Below, piece by piece: positions 21,085-34,010 of a stretch of DNA of 64,000 nt. Position 1 is the first letter of the stretch, and each line of letters opens with the position of its first letter. The notes below the pieces were generated by a model, which was not told the DNA's origin, made no database searches, and was given only the letters and a program-made list of their open reading frames with translations. Position numbers and translations under genes: made by a program. This stretch comes from Auricularia sp. M13 (Eukaryota; Basidiomycota; Agaricomycetes; Auriculariales; Auriculariaceae). The stretch spans positions 2,480,001-2,544,000 of the forward strand of contig CM073193.1 in assembly GCA_037042915.1 (NCBI GenBank), in the 5' to 3' direction.

Positions 21085-22707
21085 TCAAAAAAGACTAGGA
21101 CATAGGTGGAAAGAACTGCTTCCAAAGCTGATCAAAGCCGCATAAGAAAACATAAAGGTCGTGTGGTGATGCAGGAGATCAGCATGGAAGAGCGGGATCT
21201 CCGAGCAGACCTGGACCTTCGTGGCTTGGGGCGTGATGCGCGTGGCAAAGTCCAGTACGCATTGGGCATCGATGGGGGTAGGAATAAGGATGCCCTCGGA
21301 GACTCTTTGCTCCGACTCGGATGTCCGTAGGCGCAGATTTGTGATGCTATCGATAGAGGGTAAATCTTTGAGGTCCTGCCGCTTTATGAACCAGCCACCA
21401 CCTTCGTGGCATACGGACGACCAGTCTATAATGAGGCACAATGTGCGCAAATTCGAAAAGTTCCGCCAGGCGGATGGCATGATCTTCAGGAGGCCGATGC
21501 AAAACGCGTCCGTGGAGATGGTGAGCGTGTTGAGGGTATTGCAGTTGATCCCAAGCGCCGGCACCGTCCCCAGCAGGTCGTGTACCTGCGTATGAGGTAC
21601 AGCGACCGCACGCAGGCATCGGGGAGCGTTTGTCCAGAGCGCCATTTCGATCATGTCGTCCTCGTCCTCGCAGGGCACGATGTGCAGACCGTGAGCGCTG
21701 CTCACAGCAGACAAGACAGCAGTGGATACCGACGGGCATTGGGCATGACCCGCTTGTAACTCCCGCACGTGGTGCATAGATTGCTGAAGCCATGCCAAAG
21801 CCCTGTCGTCCTGCACAATTCGATCGTCGTCCAGGTCGGGATCCCATTCCCAGACCAGGCGCAAGGATAGAAGAACTTTGTCGAGGGCCGGCAGACGGTC
21901 GAGTGAGACAATTCGCGAGTCATCAGCATCGTCGGGGGACGGGATGTCATATATGTATAAATATTTCAGCGCGGGGAACAATTTGTGGATAGGCCGGTTG
22001 TGTCCGTGCAGCTGAGTGGCTGTTGGCGGCCCTGGCGCGAGAGAGGAGAGAGTCATCACGACCTCTTCAACATAGCGGAATGCAGCGCATGGCACGTCGA
22101 GGGCGAATGCACCCAGTAGAATGAGCGAGCGAAGCTTCGAACACAGTGCCCCTCCAAGAATGTCGGGACCCAAGGAGTAAAGTGGTTGAGGATCGATGAA
22201 AACTGGATCGTTGTCGTCTGGTCCCATCAAGCGCAGCGTCTCGAGACACGGTGCATCCGCGCGCAATGTCTCCAGTAGGAGGGCCATGCTAGCAGGATCC
22301 CTCGGGTTCTCCTCACAGAGGGGGCGAAACCAAAGCTGGAGTGAACGCAGCCGGGAGAGGTGGGCACGCAGGAAGACGGACAGCGTACAAACTTCATTTT
22401 GTTCTATGTCTTGGACGATGAGATCGATAGCCAAGTTACCCGTCCAACCGATGGGGGCCTTGAGGTCCGACAGCATCGGGACGGTGACTTCGGGCAATGC
22501 TTCCCGCCAGAGCGTACCATTGCCGCAGGCTACCTGACGTAGCAGGCGGCAGACGCGGGTGATGCACAGAAGATCCTCAATGGGAAGCATGGAAAATACC
22601 ATGCTTAATAGCTCGTTCGGGAGTGCCAGAAGGGTACGATTCGCATCTTTGGGAGGCGGATAATGCACTGTCGATGGGCTTGGAAGGACAGTCAGATATT
22701 AGGGTCA
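21085..22707 (-). CDS. F-box protein with leucine-rich C-terminal region
   Basis: One long open frame from about 22668 to 21085 (527 codons). The N-terminus has an F-box: LLALPNELLSMVFSMLPIED, followed by LLCITRVCRLLRQVA and TLWREALPEV. The rest is leucine-rich and resembles the divergent LRR-like tails of the large mushroom F-box family. F-box proteins join substrates to SCF ubiquitin ligases; the substrate here is unknown. The long frame has no ATG before the F-box. An ATG at 22707 lies in another frame and would reach it only across a one-base shift near CCGCCTCCC, so the start is uncertain. No intron is needed. Confidence 0.75.
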
Positions 22708-23476
22708 TTTTCAGGTGGTATCAATGCTGCGTACGCGGGCATAATTAATGACCTCGCAAGAGCCAGAGCGAGACTCGGGCTGAACTACCAGTGGCGAGCG
22801 GCGTTGAAAGGGACTCTGTTGAAGAACGCGGACCGCGGCATTATATAGGAATCGGAAGCCGTAGAGCGTGGTGCGCTGCGGACGTATGGGCGGTTGCCAG
22901 GCACAGCGTGGTGAGCTCGTCATTCAGCCGACTCCGTCGATGTAAGTGTAACGTGGTGGGAGCGTGAAGGAATGAAACGCGTCACGAGCTCGACGTATCG
23001 TAGGCCTTCACCACATGAAGCATAGAAGAATTGTACGCGTGTAAATTCATGCTTGGATAGGACCAACCGTTCGCGCGAGCGTTCGTGGCATGGAGTCCGG
23101 GTAATGCCCAGCGTCCAGGAGCAGCCGATAGAACCACATCTGATTACAATACGATACCAGTTGCGGTCCAGAGGAGTCCGGTGCTTATTGGAAGATCTAT
23201 GCAAGCGAGAAAGCGCAGGAACGAGGTGCGGACGACGCAGTGAGCCTTGGGTAATGGGCGATGGTTGCATGTAGCAAAAGCACAGTTAGGGCGCTTCTTT
23301 CAGAGAAAACAAAGCCAAGACCCAATGCATGCGGTCGTCGAGCTCTGGTCAACGGGAACGGGGAAAGGGAAAGGCACGCGAGTCGGCAAGTCGCGGATCT
23401 GTCGAGCACGCTGCGCGTCCAAAAATCTGTCGAGGGCGGAGATTGGTCACTCGCGTTATCTTGCCTTCCTGCAGCC
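22708..23476. other. Divergent intergenic region between F-box gene and permease
   Basis: No gene is seen. The two flanking genes point away from it, so it should hold both promoters. I found no convincing TATA box or repeated operator-like motif. Confidence 0.4.
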
Positions 23477-25947
23477 ATGTCAGACACCGAGCACGGGCGC
23501 GCAGTCGACGAGGACGAGCTGCAACTGGTGATTGTGCCGCGCTGGGGCTGGCACTAGGAGGAACGAACGCACGCGCAACGCTATGGTCAGGTCGCATATG
23601 CTCCAGCAGAACCGGTAACGTCCCCTTCTGCGTGGAGTGCACTGGCTCCGGGGCTGCGGGTATCCGCGAGCAGCAGACGAGAGCCTGAGCCTGCCTGCGC
23701 CCTCGCTTGCTGCGCGCGGATTGAGATTATACCGCCTGAACCTGATCAGCGTTTATACCTGCGTAGGGAAGCCTCCCAGTGTCACTCCACCTTCTCTCAT
23801 CCCTCGCTGAGGGACCGCCATGGGTTACTGACGCTGTTTTTGTCCTGTAGCAAAAGCTTGGTTATAAACAAGTAACAATCTCCCCTGCTTTGCGCATTTA
23901 CGTCGGCTAACGCATGTGTCGCAGACCCTGCACCGGTCTTGGCACCAAATCGAGAGCTTTGCGGCGACGTTCTGCTCACTCAATTTCATCGGAGGCGTGC
24001 GGTCAGCGTTCTCATGCACGCGGAAGGCATGCACTTGTCTGACATACAGCCGATCAGCTCTTTCCTGTTCATCGGTCTCCAGGCGGGAGGTCCAGCGGCC
24101 ATCTGGTCAGACACGAGCAAGGCGTGCATGGGGTCATGCTGACGCTGCATAGGTCGTCGTATGTCATCACAATCGTGTTCATGCTCATGACCGCCGCCGT
24201 CCTGGCCGAGATCTGTTCCGCCCTACCGCTCAGCGGCTCCATCTACATCTGGGCAGCCGAAAGCGCCGGCCGCAAATACGCGCGTTTCTTCGGGTTCATC
24301 GTGGCTTGGTGGGCGTGCACCGCTTGGATGACCTTTGCTGCTGGCAATTGCCAGGTACGTTGTGCTGCAGTATTCCTGCTGGACTGCATGTAGACATGAT
24401 TCGCGAAGAACACCGCCAACTTCATCCTGTCACAATTCGCGGTGTGGGAGGTCGATTTCCCGGGCGGAACGACGACGGACAACGTCAAGTGGCGCGCCCT
24501 CACATGGGCCGTATCTGAGGGCTTACTCGTCCTCTCCATTGCGATCAACTATTTGCCGCGTATGCGCTCCTCCTTTGGCATTGATACCGACCCTAACGAG
24601 CCACAGCACGCATGTATTCGGCGATCTTCAAGTTCTCTGTCTTCCTCATGCTGTTCGACTTCTTGCTTTGTGTGATCTGGCTCCCGATAGGCGTCTCCAA
24701 AACTTACGGCTTCAGGAGCGCAAAGGACGTCTTTACGCTGACCTGTGAGTCGTGTTGAAGCTCGTGCTCGTTTGAAGCTCACTGTGTGCAGACAACGGGA
24801 CTGGCGCCCCTGCTGGCTGGAATTGGATCCTGTCATTGTCAGTGCCAGAAATGGAGCGTACACCTGACCGTCTAACATGTTCGAATCCAGTTTGTACACA
24901 GCAGGCACGTTGACCGGGTTCGATGCCGCCGGGCACATCGCCGAAGAGACGAAAAACGCGAGGTATAGGGCCTTTTAGTTTACCCACGGCGCGTTCTAAC
25001 CACGATTACACAGCTACGTTAGCAGCTAGGGGAATCCTCACAGGCGCCGCTGCTACTGCTGCGGGGGGCTTCATCACCACCATCATCTTCCTCTTCTGCA
25101 CGCCAGACCTAGCCACCCTATTCTCGCTCGATGCACCGCAGCCCTTCGTGCTCATTTACTCCATGGCACTGGGCAAGGGCCCCAGTGTCTTCATGACGAT
25201 CCTTGCTGTCCTCGGCCTGATCCTGGTACGCCGCCCTACATCCTCTCCCATGGATTCTCCTAGCTTAACTCCTGGCCACGGTATTAGAACACGAGCATCG
25301 CGATCGTCGCGGCCTCGCGGCTGGTGTTCGCCGTCGCGCGCGACGGCGTGCTGCCGGGCTCGCGCTGGATCGGGCAGGTGACGGCGGACGGGCAGCCGCG
25401 CAACGCGGTGACGGTGATGTACGTCTTCGGCGCGGTGCTGCTGTGCTCGATCCTGCCGTCGACCGTCGCGTTCTACTCGCTCATCTCCGCCGGCGGCGTG
25501 CCGACCATCGCCGCGTACGGCCTCATCGCGCTCCTGCGCCTCGTCATGACGCCCGACGAGTTCAAGACGTCCAAGTTCGCCCTTGGGCGGTTCGCCAAGC
25601 CGTTTTACGCGTGCGCCGTGCTGTTCAATGCGCTGGTGTTTTCGGTGTGTAGTTTGCATGTGAGAGGCGCTGGGGGCTGACGCCGTTGATCTCCAGGTCC
25701 AAGTCTCGCCGTACTACTTCCCCGTCACGGCCGAAAGCTTCAACTTCGTGCGTGCCTTTGACTGCAGGAATGTCTAGGTTGCTTGACGAAATCACCAATG
25801 GCGCAGGCTCCGGTTATTCTTGCAGCCACGACAATTTTCGCGATTATAAGCTGGTGGGTCATCCCGCCGAGCAAGTGGCTGTCGCGCGAGGCCACGGCAA
25901 AGATGTTGTCGCAAACGAGGCGGCAGTCGACGACGCCGCGTCCGTGA
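23477..25947 (+). CDS. Amino-acid permease of the APC superfamily (13 exons)
   Basis: Exons as read: 23477-23527, 23851-23871, 23925-23996, 24050-24105, 24153-24354, 24409-24559, 24607-24744, 24792-24837, 24891-24962, 25014-25225, 25288-25644, 25697-25747, 25807-25947. The spliced product is about 522 residues. Family signatures are RSWHQIESFAATFCSLNFIG, AGGPAAIWSSYVIT, EICSALPLSGSIYIWAAESA, TGFDAAGHIAEETKNA and AASRLVFAVARDG, with about twelve hydrophobic segments. This is the basidiomycete GABA/choline-type permease group that imports amino acids or related amines at the plasma membrane; the substrate cannot be told. One extra A at 25021 puts the frame out for exon 10, reading GTT A GCA GCT; the rest of the gene is well conserved, so a sequencing error is as likely as decay. 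Exon 1 and the 323 bp first intron are less sure. Confidence 0.8.
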
Positions 25948-26447
25948 AGAAGGACGGGAGCGTCCGCGAGGAGCCTGTCGCAGTTCCTGGGCAGCACTAG
26001 AGCGTGTTCAGAGACACGTGAACCAATGTACACGCTGTATAGACCCTGCTCGCTGGATGTTATACAAGTATTTGCATTTATTCATCGAAGGATGTGCCAA
26101 TAGCGACTCAATGCGCATGGACTGGACGTGGGGCACACACTCGGAAAGCCTGCCGCATCAGGCGGAGCAGGATGCCCTCTGCAGCACATTCAGGCCCCTT
26201 CAGAGCGCGAGGGCAGGCATGACGATGATGTGAAAGTCCACAATGCCCGACTGGCCAGCGATGGACGGGAACGGCACGACGTCGAGCAGCCGGACTGCTG
26301 CATTATCGGGGTGGCTCCGCGTTCGGGTATTTCTAGTTCACGCGCGGCATCGGTGCCGCTGCGGCTGCACACGATATTGAGAGCTGCAGGCTGGCCTGTG
26401 CCGCGGCGGATGGCGTCAGCTGCCAGAACGTCGCCCCTGTACGCCTG
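25948..26447. other. Intergenic region, no gene seen
   Basis: It holds 3' flanks only. Short frames on both strands show no family motif. Confidence 0.4.
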
Positions 26448-26930
26448 TCAGAGCCTGTGGAGGGATTCAATATCAATGGCAGGACTACAGCACAAGCCGA
26501 GGATGCTCATGCTTACATCGAATGGGTATCTGATTTCGTACTTGATGTGGGCGGCGGTACGAATGCCCGGCGCATAACGGCGGGGAACTGAATGACCCGC
26601 GGACAACAGATGCGGGTAGAGCGTAGCCCAGATCAACGCGCACTTGTACAGCCCGGCGCTTGCGTCTTCGGCGAGCTTGCCTGCATATGGGACGATCTCC
26701 TGGACCCGGGACTGCTCGCGGAGCAATAAAGCGGCGTAGTGGAGAAGTTCAACGTGCAACGGTGGACCCTGGGTCTGAGAGATGAACATCAAGCTCCCAC
26801 GACATGCGCGCGCCAACGCTAGCACATCCTCTGTCGACTGTTCAGCGCCTTTGGCGGGCTGGCTCTCGAAGGCTTCGACAGTTTCTTTGGCTGGAGCGCC
26901 ACCGGAGTTCTTTCCAGTTTCCTCGGAGTC
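26448..26930 (-). CDS. Unrecognised protein fragment or small gene
   Basis: An open stretch of about 160 codons on the minus strand runs from a stop near 26935 to 26448, without a clear ATG at its start. It begins acidic and Ser-rich (DDSEETGKNSGG, then AKETVEAFESQPAKGAEQ) and becomes helical (LLHYAALLLREQSRVQEIV). Composition is protein-like and GC usage fits neighbouring genes. Its upstream end comes within 70 bp of the start codon of the gene at 26992 on the other strand, so a first exon may overlap that promoter. I know no family for it. Confidence 0.35.
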   Translation of the reverse strand, partial: DSEETGKNSGGAPAKETVEAFESQPAKGAEQSTEDVLALARACRGSLMFISQTQGPPLHVELLHYAALLLREQSRVQEIVPYAGKLAEDASAGLYKCALIWATLYPHLLSAGHSVPRRYAPGIRTAAHIKYEIRYPFDVSMSILGLCCSPAIDIESLHRL

Positions 26931-26991
26931 GTCCGGATTACGTCAGACTGCTCCTCAGGCTCACTCGCCACCCGGGATTCTGGGCGCGGCC

Positions 26992-27988
26992 ATGGGCAAG
27001 CTGCGGTTCAAGGAGACGGAGCGCGAGCGCGAGGAGCGCGCGTGGCGGAAAGAGCAGCGCGCCAAGCGCAAGCAGCATGAGCGTGCAGAGCAGTACGCCG
27101 ACGCGGAGCACGATGGGCGCAGCAGCCGCAAGCACCGACGCGTCGACTCGCCGGCGTGGACAGGGAGAAAGGAGCTCGAGGGGAGGCGTACCAGCGCATG
27201 GTGCGCGAGGAGGAGGAGCAGGCGTTCCGGGCGAAGCTGTTCGACGAGATGGGCGTCGAGGACGGCGCGGATGGGGTGCAGGCGATGATGGGCGAGTACT
27301 ACATGCCGGACCGGTGGGCGTCCAGCGTGCACGAGGCGCCGGCGAACCCGAACTACATGACGGACGAGGAGTACGCGGAGTGGGTGCGCGAGAGCATGTG
27401 GCGGTCAGTGCCCAGTCCTCCCTTGCTTATTTCTCTTCTCTTATTAGGCGCACGCACGCGAAGGAGGCAGAGGAGGCCGAGAAGCGCAAGAAGGAGCGCG
27501 ACGAGCGCAAGGCGCGTGAGAAGGCCCGCCGACGCGAGACCCGGCGGCAAGAGAAGGACGCGGCCGCCGACTCCGACAGGCGCCGGCGCGCACGCGACGA
27601 GGCCCGGACGCTCGCCGCCCACGGCGACTACCTCGACCGATGGGCCCGACTGCAAGCTGCGCCTGGCGACGCCCGTCTGTCGTTCGCGACGGTGCCGTGG
27701 CCGGTGCACCCGCCGCCGCGCACAGTCGACGAGCTGACGGCGGAGGCCATTGCCGCCTTTCTTCTCGCGGACGCGCGCGACGGCGAGCCCCAGAAACCCA
27801 AGAAGCAGCGTCTCAAGGAGGCCTTGCTGCTCTGGCACCCAGACCGCTTTGAAGGCCGCTGGCTGCCGCTCGTGCGCGCGGACGACCCGGCCGAGACCGA
27901 CGACGGCGAGCGCGAACGCGTCCGGGCCGCCGTGGGCGTCGTGGCACGGCACCTCAACCAGCTCATGGAAACAGTTCGGGACGCCTAG
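26992..27988 (+). CDS. NFKBIL1-like protein (coiled coil, J-domain-like end)
   Basis: It starts MGKLRFKETEREREERAW. A long Arg/Lys/Glu coiled coil follows, then the conserved segment MMGEYYMPDRWASS and PNYMTDEEYAEWVRESMW, and a C-terminal end with LKEALLLWHPDRFEGRW. An intron at 27414-27447 (GTCAGT...TTAG, 34 bp) is short but in phase. The HPDRFE motif and layout match NFKBIL1-like proteins, which in animals are linked to mRNA splicing; the role in fungi is not established. The frame shifts by one base near 27155 (reading lost between SPA and DREKG), consistent with one missing G. It ends 45 bp before the convergent TAD2 gene. Confidence 0.7.
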
Positions 27989-28033
27989 ACTCTGATTATT
28001 GCCACGGCCAGCACCCTCTCTCTAATTACTCTA

Positions 28034-28818
<785 letters not shown>

Positions 28819-28891
28819 GCAGCTGTACGGAAAGTGCCACACGCGGGAGGAAGTTGCCGGCCGTCACCGTGCTCAGGCTCTCTGGCAGAGA
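28819..28891. promoter_or_regulatory. Shared divergent promoter of TAD2 and SSK1
   Basis: Only 73 bp separate the two start codons, so both genes must initiate within or beyond this stretch. The transcripts may overlap at their 5' ends. No TATA box is seen. Confidence 0.6.
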
Positions 28892-31800
28892 ATGTCGTCC
28901 AGCACGCGCCAGCTGCCGGCCGTGCGCCTGCCGCCAGCGCTCAGCCCGACGCGCGACCTCCAGCCGTCGGACAAGTTCGAGCTCACCTGGCCCCGCGACC
29001 AGCACGCGAGCCCGCCGCCGCCGTCGTCGTCCTCGCGCGCCCATGCCCAGTCGCCGCCGCCGCCCCTGCACGCCGACGCCGACGACTCTGACTCGCCGTC
29101 CGGTGCCTACCCGTGGAACGAGCCCGAGCCCGCCGAGCCCGACACGACGCCGACGACGGAGGGCAGGCAGGCGGCGCCGCCCAGACTCGCCCGCGCGTTC
29201 TCGACGCCGCTCCCGTCGCAGCTCGGCCACCTGCGCCACCCGCGCCGCGACCCGTCGCACACGGCGTCGCCGCTGCTGGGCGGCCCGGCGGAGCACGCCG
29301 CGCAGTACAACGAGCTCTCGCTCGAGCTCGCCGACTCGGTGCAGATGGTCATCCAGACGCTGCTCCAGCTCTCGCCGCCGCACCTGCTCGACAACGCCAA
29401 GGAGCAGTTCTCGGCCTGCTCGGTCCAGATACCCACGCCCTCCATCTCGCCGTCCTCACCGCCATGAAGAACCTCAACTACATGTCCGCCCACATGCCAG
29501 AGCTCAGCGCACTCGACCTCTCGCCGCCGCCCACCCGCGCGCGCATCGACGGCGACACCGTGCTCAGCGACTTTGACGTCGGCGAGATGCTCCAGAACGT
29601 CGCGGACGCCCTCTCCGGCGTCGCCGCGCAGGCCGGCGTCGACCTCGTCCTCTTTCATGCGGACGTCGGCATGAAGCACATTTCCGTGCACGGCGACGAG
29701 TGCGGCCTGTCCTATGCGCTCTCATTCGTGCGTGCGCTCCTTGCTGCGCTCTCCTTGCTGCTCACTGCTCTGCGCACACACAGATTGTCCGCCAGGTGCT
29801 GCACGTGTGCCGTCCGGGCGAGACGGTCGAGCTCGGCCTGCAGATCCTCACGGCGGGCACGCAACGCCCAGCGTGGGCTCCGAGCCCGACGTCAGCATGT
29901 CGCCGCCCGTGCAGTCGCCCCTGCTCGACGCCACGGGCCCGCTCGACATTTCCTTTGACATTATACACCGCTTCGCCCAGGCACCCGCCGACACATGGAC
30001 CGCGGCGGACGGCGAGCCCGAGCTCTACCCGCCCACGCCCGAGCAGATCTTCATGACCGACGACGTCCCCACGCAATCTCCAACGAATGTGCCGCCACAG
30101 GCCTTGGACGACGAGCGCCATCCCCCGGACTTCTCCGCGCTGCTGCTACGCCGTCTGCTGCGCCACGTCGGTGCGACACTTGTGACGGAGCAGACGCCAA
30201 CACCAAGCAAGAAGCACGTCGCCACCCTTGCGCTGACGCTGCAACGCGGCGCGCCACTCCCTGAATCGCCCGTGCTTTCTGCGGCCGACGCCGCGGCGCG
30301 ACAGCCGTTCCCCGACCTCAAGCTCGCCCAGGAACCGACGCTGCGCGAGCTCGCGGCGTTCACGGAGCAGCTGCGGGGGAAGAAGGTGATGTTCCACGCC
30401 AACTCGAGCGGCTCGTTCGCGCGGCACCTGAGCGGGTATCTCACGTCGTGGGGCATGGACGTGTCGCATGTTCCGACGGACGACCTTGAGGAGAAGGTCG
30501 CCGGCATGTCTGTCCCGCTCGAACGCACGGGCTCGGGCTCTGTGCGTCCCGAGTCGCACGAGGCGAATGGTGGGATGGAGTCCCCGCACGCGGCAGGGCC
30601 CAGCACGGCCTCGCCGACGTTTATTGTCATCGACGACGACGCGCAGGTCTTGCGGCGCAGATTGCTCCAGCTGCGCGCCCAGGCGCCCTACATACAGATG
30701 AAACCAAAGCGGCAACGCCCCGCGCTGGCAGTCCACCATCGCCCGCGCTCGACGCACTCCGTCCGCCAGTACAGTTCCGGCCTCCCGCAGATCAACGAGC
30801 CCGAGATGCAGTACCAGAACGTCGTCATCGTGCACTTCACCAGCCTCGCGAATTACAAGATCGTCAAGGACATGCTGCAGAACACGCTTCCGGCGTCGAT
30901 GGGCGGTGTCGGCACCATGCCCGAGGTGATTGTCGTCCCCAAGCCCGCTGGACCCCGCCGCTTTTTGACGGCGCTGTATACGGCCGTCATCAAGCCTGTA
31001 GTGGATCCGTTCTTCATGCCCATCGCGACGTCGCCCATGTCGCCCAGCTCACAGCCGCACGCGCCGTTCTTCTCCGCTGTGCCGTCATCGCTGCGCCATC
31101 GCCAGGGCAGCACGGCGTCCAATGGCTCTGCAGGTAATGCTGGCTCCGCATCCGGGTCTAATACAGGTCGGAGCCCTCGCATAGGGGGAGAGTCCTCACT
31201 TCAACCCACGACACCTCTTGCGATGGACGGCATCGAGTACTTCTCGGAGACGGCGGCCAAGAAGGTCGGCGGAACGCCAGCGGCGGGCGTGGTCATCCAG
31301 AGCCCCGACGGGCGGCCGGCGGGCATCTTCTTCCAGCCGCAACCGCGCCTCAACAGGAGCGGCAGCCAGAGCTCGAAGGCGGACCCGGGCCAGCGCCGCA
31401 TATCCAACGGCCGCGCGGAGCGCAAGGCGCTGGAGGACTTTGGCGAGGCGGCGCGCGACGCGGCGCGCCTGGGCACGAATCTGTCGCAGATCCCGCTCGA
31501 CCCCTCGAAGCTCGTGCTGCGCACCTTCAACGCGCCGATGTCGTCGTTCGCGATGGACGCCAGCGACGCGACGAGCGGCGAGGAATCCGGCTCCGGCGCC
31601 ATGCCGCCGCGTCCGGGACCGAGCAGCCCGCCCGGCAGCGCGACGATACGCCAGTCACGGCGCTCGTCGGGTCAGGGGGTTGGCCAGCATGCTGTTCCTT
31701 CACGTGCTGCATCGCCGCCTGGGGTGGGCGCACCCGCCGCGGTTGGTGCGCCTGCAGACGACCCGACCATACGCCTGAACTTGGGGAGGTTTACGCCGCA

Positions 31801-33177
31801 GCGCGGTGGGCCAGCGCCGCCGTCGCCGAACGCCGTGGCGGATGCCGCGCAGGCACTCGCGCGGGGCTCGGTGGGCCGCAAGTCCGGCGCGTCGTTCACC
31901 GAGTCTCCCACTGCCACGAAGAGCCCAGCGATGGGCTCTCCGCAGGGCGCAGGCCCTGGTTCGCCGCCCGCCTCACTGCGCAAGACGGCGGGGCGCAAGA
32001 GCGCCGACGGGGACGTGTTTGCCGATATCCAGCCCTCCAAGCCACTCAGAAAGGGCAACAACAAGGCGCCCATCTGGAGGACTGGCATGCAGATGGATAT
32101 CGTGCCGCCCATCAACGTTCTCATCGTGGAAGGTCTGTTTGCTTTCTTGGTACACCCTTGTGGAGACGTTTGCTGACATGGGTCTGCAGACAACCTCATC
32201 AACCGCACTATCTTGTCGACGTCGCTCAAGAAGATGGGCGTCAAGTATGGGCAGGCGTCCAACGGTCAGGAGGCGATTGAAAAGTGGCGGAAGGGCGACT
32301 TCCATCTCATCCTCGTGAGTCGTTTAGGGGCGCCTTGCTTGGAGTGCACTGCTCAACGATTCGCTAGATGGACATTCACATGCCCGTTATGGATGGTATT
32401 ACTGCCACGCGTGAAATTCGCAGGTTAGAAGCAGGACCGCGACCCCTACCCAGCCCGTTGGAGGTCCCTCACACGCTAGAATCGTATCTTACCCTGCAAC
32501 CGCCCGGAGGAGGGTCGCCGTTCCGGTCGTCCGTCATCATCGTCGCATTGACGGCGTCCAACCTGGACAGCGATCGTATCGCCGCGCTTGCCGCGGGGTG
32601 CAACGACTACATCCAGAAGCCCGTCTCGCTAGAGTGGCTTCGCCAAAAGATCATGGAGTGGGGCTCGATCAAGGCTCTGCAGATGTGGGCGGACGTGCCT
32701 GCGAAATTCGACGCGCAACAGGAGCAGAAGGCGCTCGATATCGCGGCTCAGCTCAAGCTCCCTCGCTCGCGGACCACGTCGCCCGACACCCGCCGCCCGC
32801 GCGCAGAGGAACGCTCGGTGTCTCCGGGCGGCGAGCCGCGCCAGCAGGAGCCGTCGGTGTCGGCGTCGTCGACGCGCTCGGCGTCACCTGCGCCTTCGAG
32901 CTCGGTAGCGCCGGTACCCGCGTTGGCGTCTGCGTCTGAGGAGTCGTTGGCTATACCCCCGACGCCGGAGGACGAGCGGCGACCCGCGTCCCCCGCGCTC
33001 ATTGCATCTTCTGACACAGTTACCCTCCATGTTCAACCGCCCGACGTGGACGATGCCTCGTTTGTTCTTGACAAGGCCGCGTCGGGCACGCCGCCGGCCG
33101 CGGAGCTGCCCGGCGGGCTGCCCGTCGAGCTGGACTCGACCACGGACTCGGACGCCGGGCTGAGTGCGCGTGAATGA
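28892..33177 (+). CDS. SSK1: SSK1-type response regulator of the HOG pathway
   Basis: Exons 28892-29727, 29784-32132, 32190-32314, 32368-33177 give about 1370 residues. A Pro/Ser-rich N-terminus leads to the family block FDVGEMLQNVADALSG and VDLVLFHADVGMKHI. A long disordered middle follows, then a receiver domain near the C-terminus: INVLIVEDNLINRTIL (acidic pocket), LILMDIHMPVMDG (phospho-acceptor Asp) and NDYIQKPVS (conserved Lys). A Ser/Pro tail ends it. In yeast Ssk1 takes phosphate from the Sln1-Ypd1 relay and, when unphosphorylated, activates the Ssk2/22 MAPKKK under osmotic stress. The frame drops one base twice, near 29447-29451 and at the CCC of 29867-29869. Both flanks are well conserved, so I suspect assembly error. 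Confidence 0.9.
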
Positions 33178-34010
33178 CGGTTTGCGGCGGCTCTGGGGCT
33201 ATTTGGGCTGTTCATATTTATCTCGCAGTTTTTCGCATAGAGCCGCTCACGCAACCGCAACCATTCACGCATGCGCATACCATTCCCCACCTACATCCCT
33301 CTCACTCACTCTGTGTCTCTCACTCTCACTCTCTCAATGGTGTCTCTCTTGCACGGCATAGCACTCTCAGGCTCTCCTCGGTCGTCATTTTCGTTAATGG
33401 TCTCTCATTCTCGCTGCGCCTCTCGTCATATGTTCTTTATCCAGCCATCATCCCAGCCCAAACCCAGAGTCCCGCCGCGCCCTGCCCCTGCCCCTGCCCC
33501 GTCCCGCCCCCAGTCGAGTTGTCATATACGTTCCGCGCTTTTGTATCAAATAGGCGATGTGTGCCGCTCCATACACGATGTCTGTGCACTTTGGATCGCG
33601 TTGCTCTTGGACGTGACGAGGAATAACGCTTACAGTAGTAGTCACGAATCATGCTATACTTATGCCACGACTTTACGCAATAAAAAATGTACGGTCACGG
33701 AGAATTCGGGAGTGCTCAGCGCTCAGCTGGCAAGCTCATCATATCGGCGCATTCACGCCCTCAGGCCTCAGGAGCCATCTCCAGCCCATTGCTGTGAAGT
33801 ACTTAAGTCCATGTCAACTCGCCGCTATTCATCAGCGCTGAGCCCGTCATTGTCGTCATTGTCGACGCCAACAGTGAGCTCGCCGTTCTGCCCACATATT
33901 ATATCCAAAGTATATCTAAGTATGACGGTCCAACGGTTGCATGAGTCGGGCGTATGATATATGCTGTCAATGACACAATGGTACAAATGCTCGTCTCACT
34001 CATCTATGGG
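33178..34010. other. Convergent intergenic region with CT-rich microsatellite
   Basis: It lies between the 3' ends of SSK1 and the carrier. About 33290-33345 is a degenerate (CACTCT)n repeat on the plus strand, and 33475-33515 is a run of CCCTGCC units. No gene is supported. Confidence 0.6.

Noticed and set aside
33164-33957. Overlapping Ser/Leu-rich frames after SSK1
   Set aside because: They are translations of a CT-rich microsatellite and C-rich repeats in a 3' flank.
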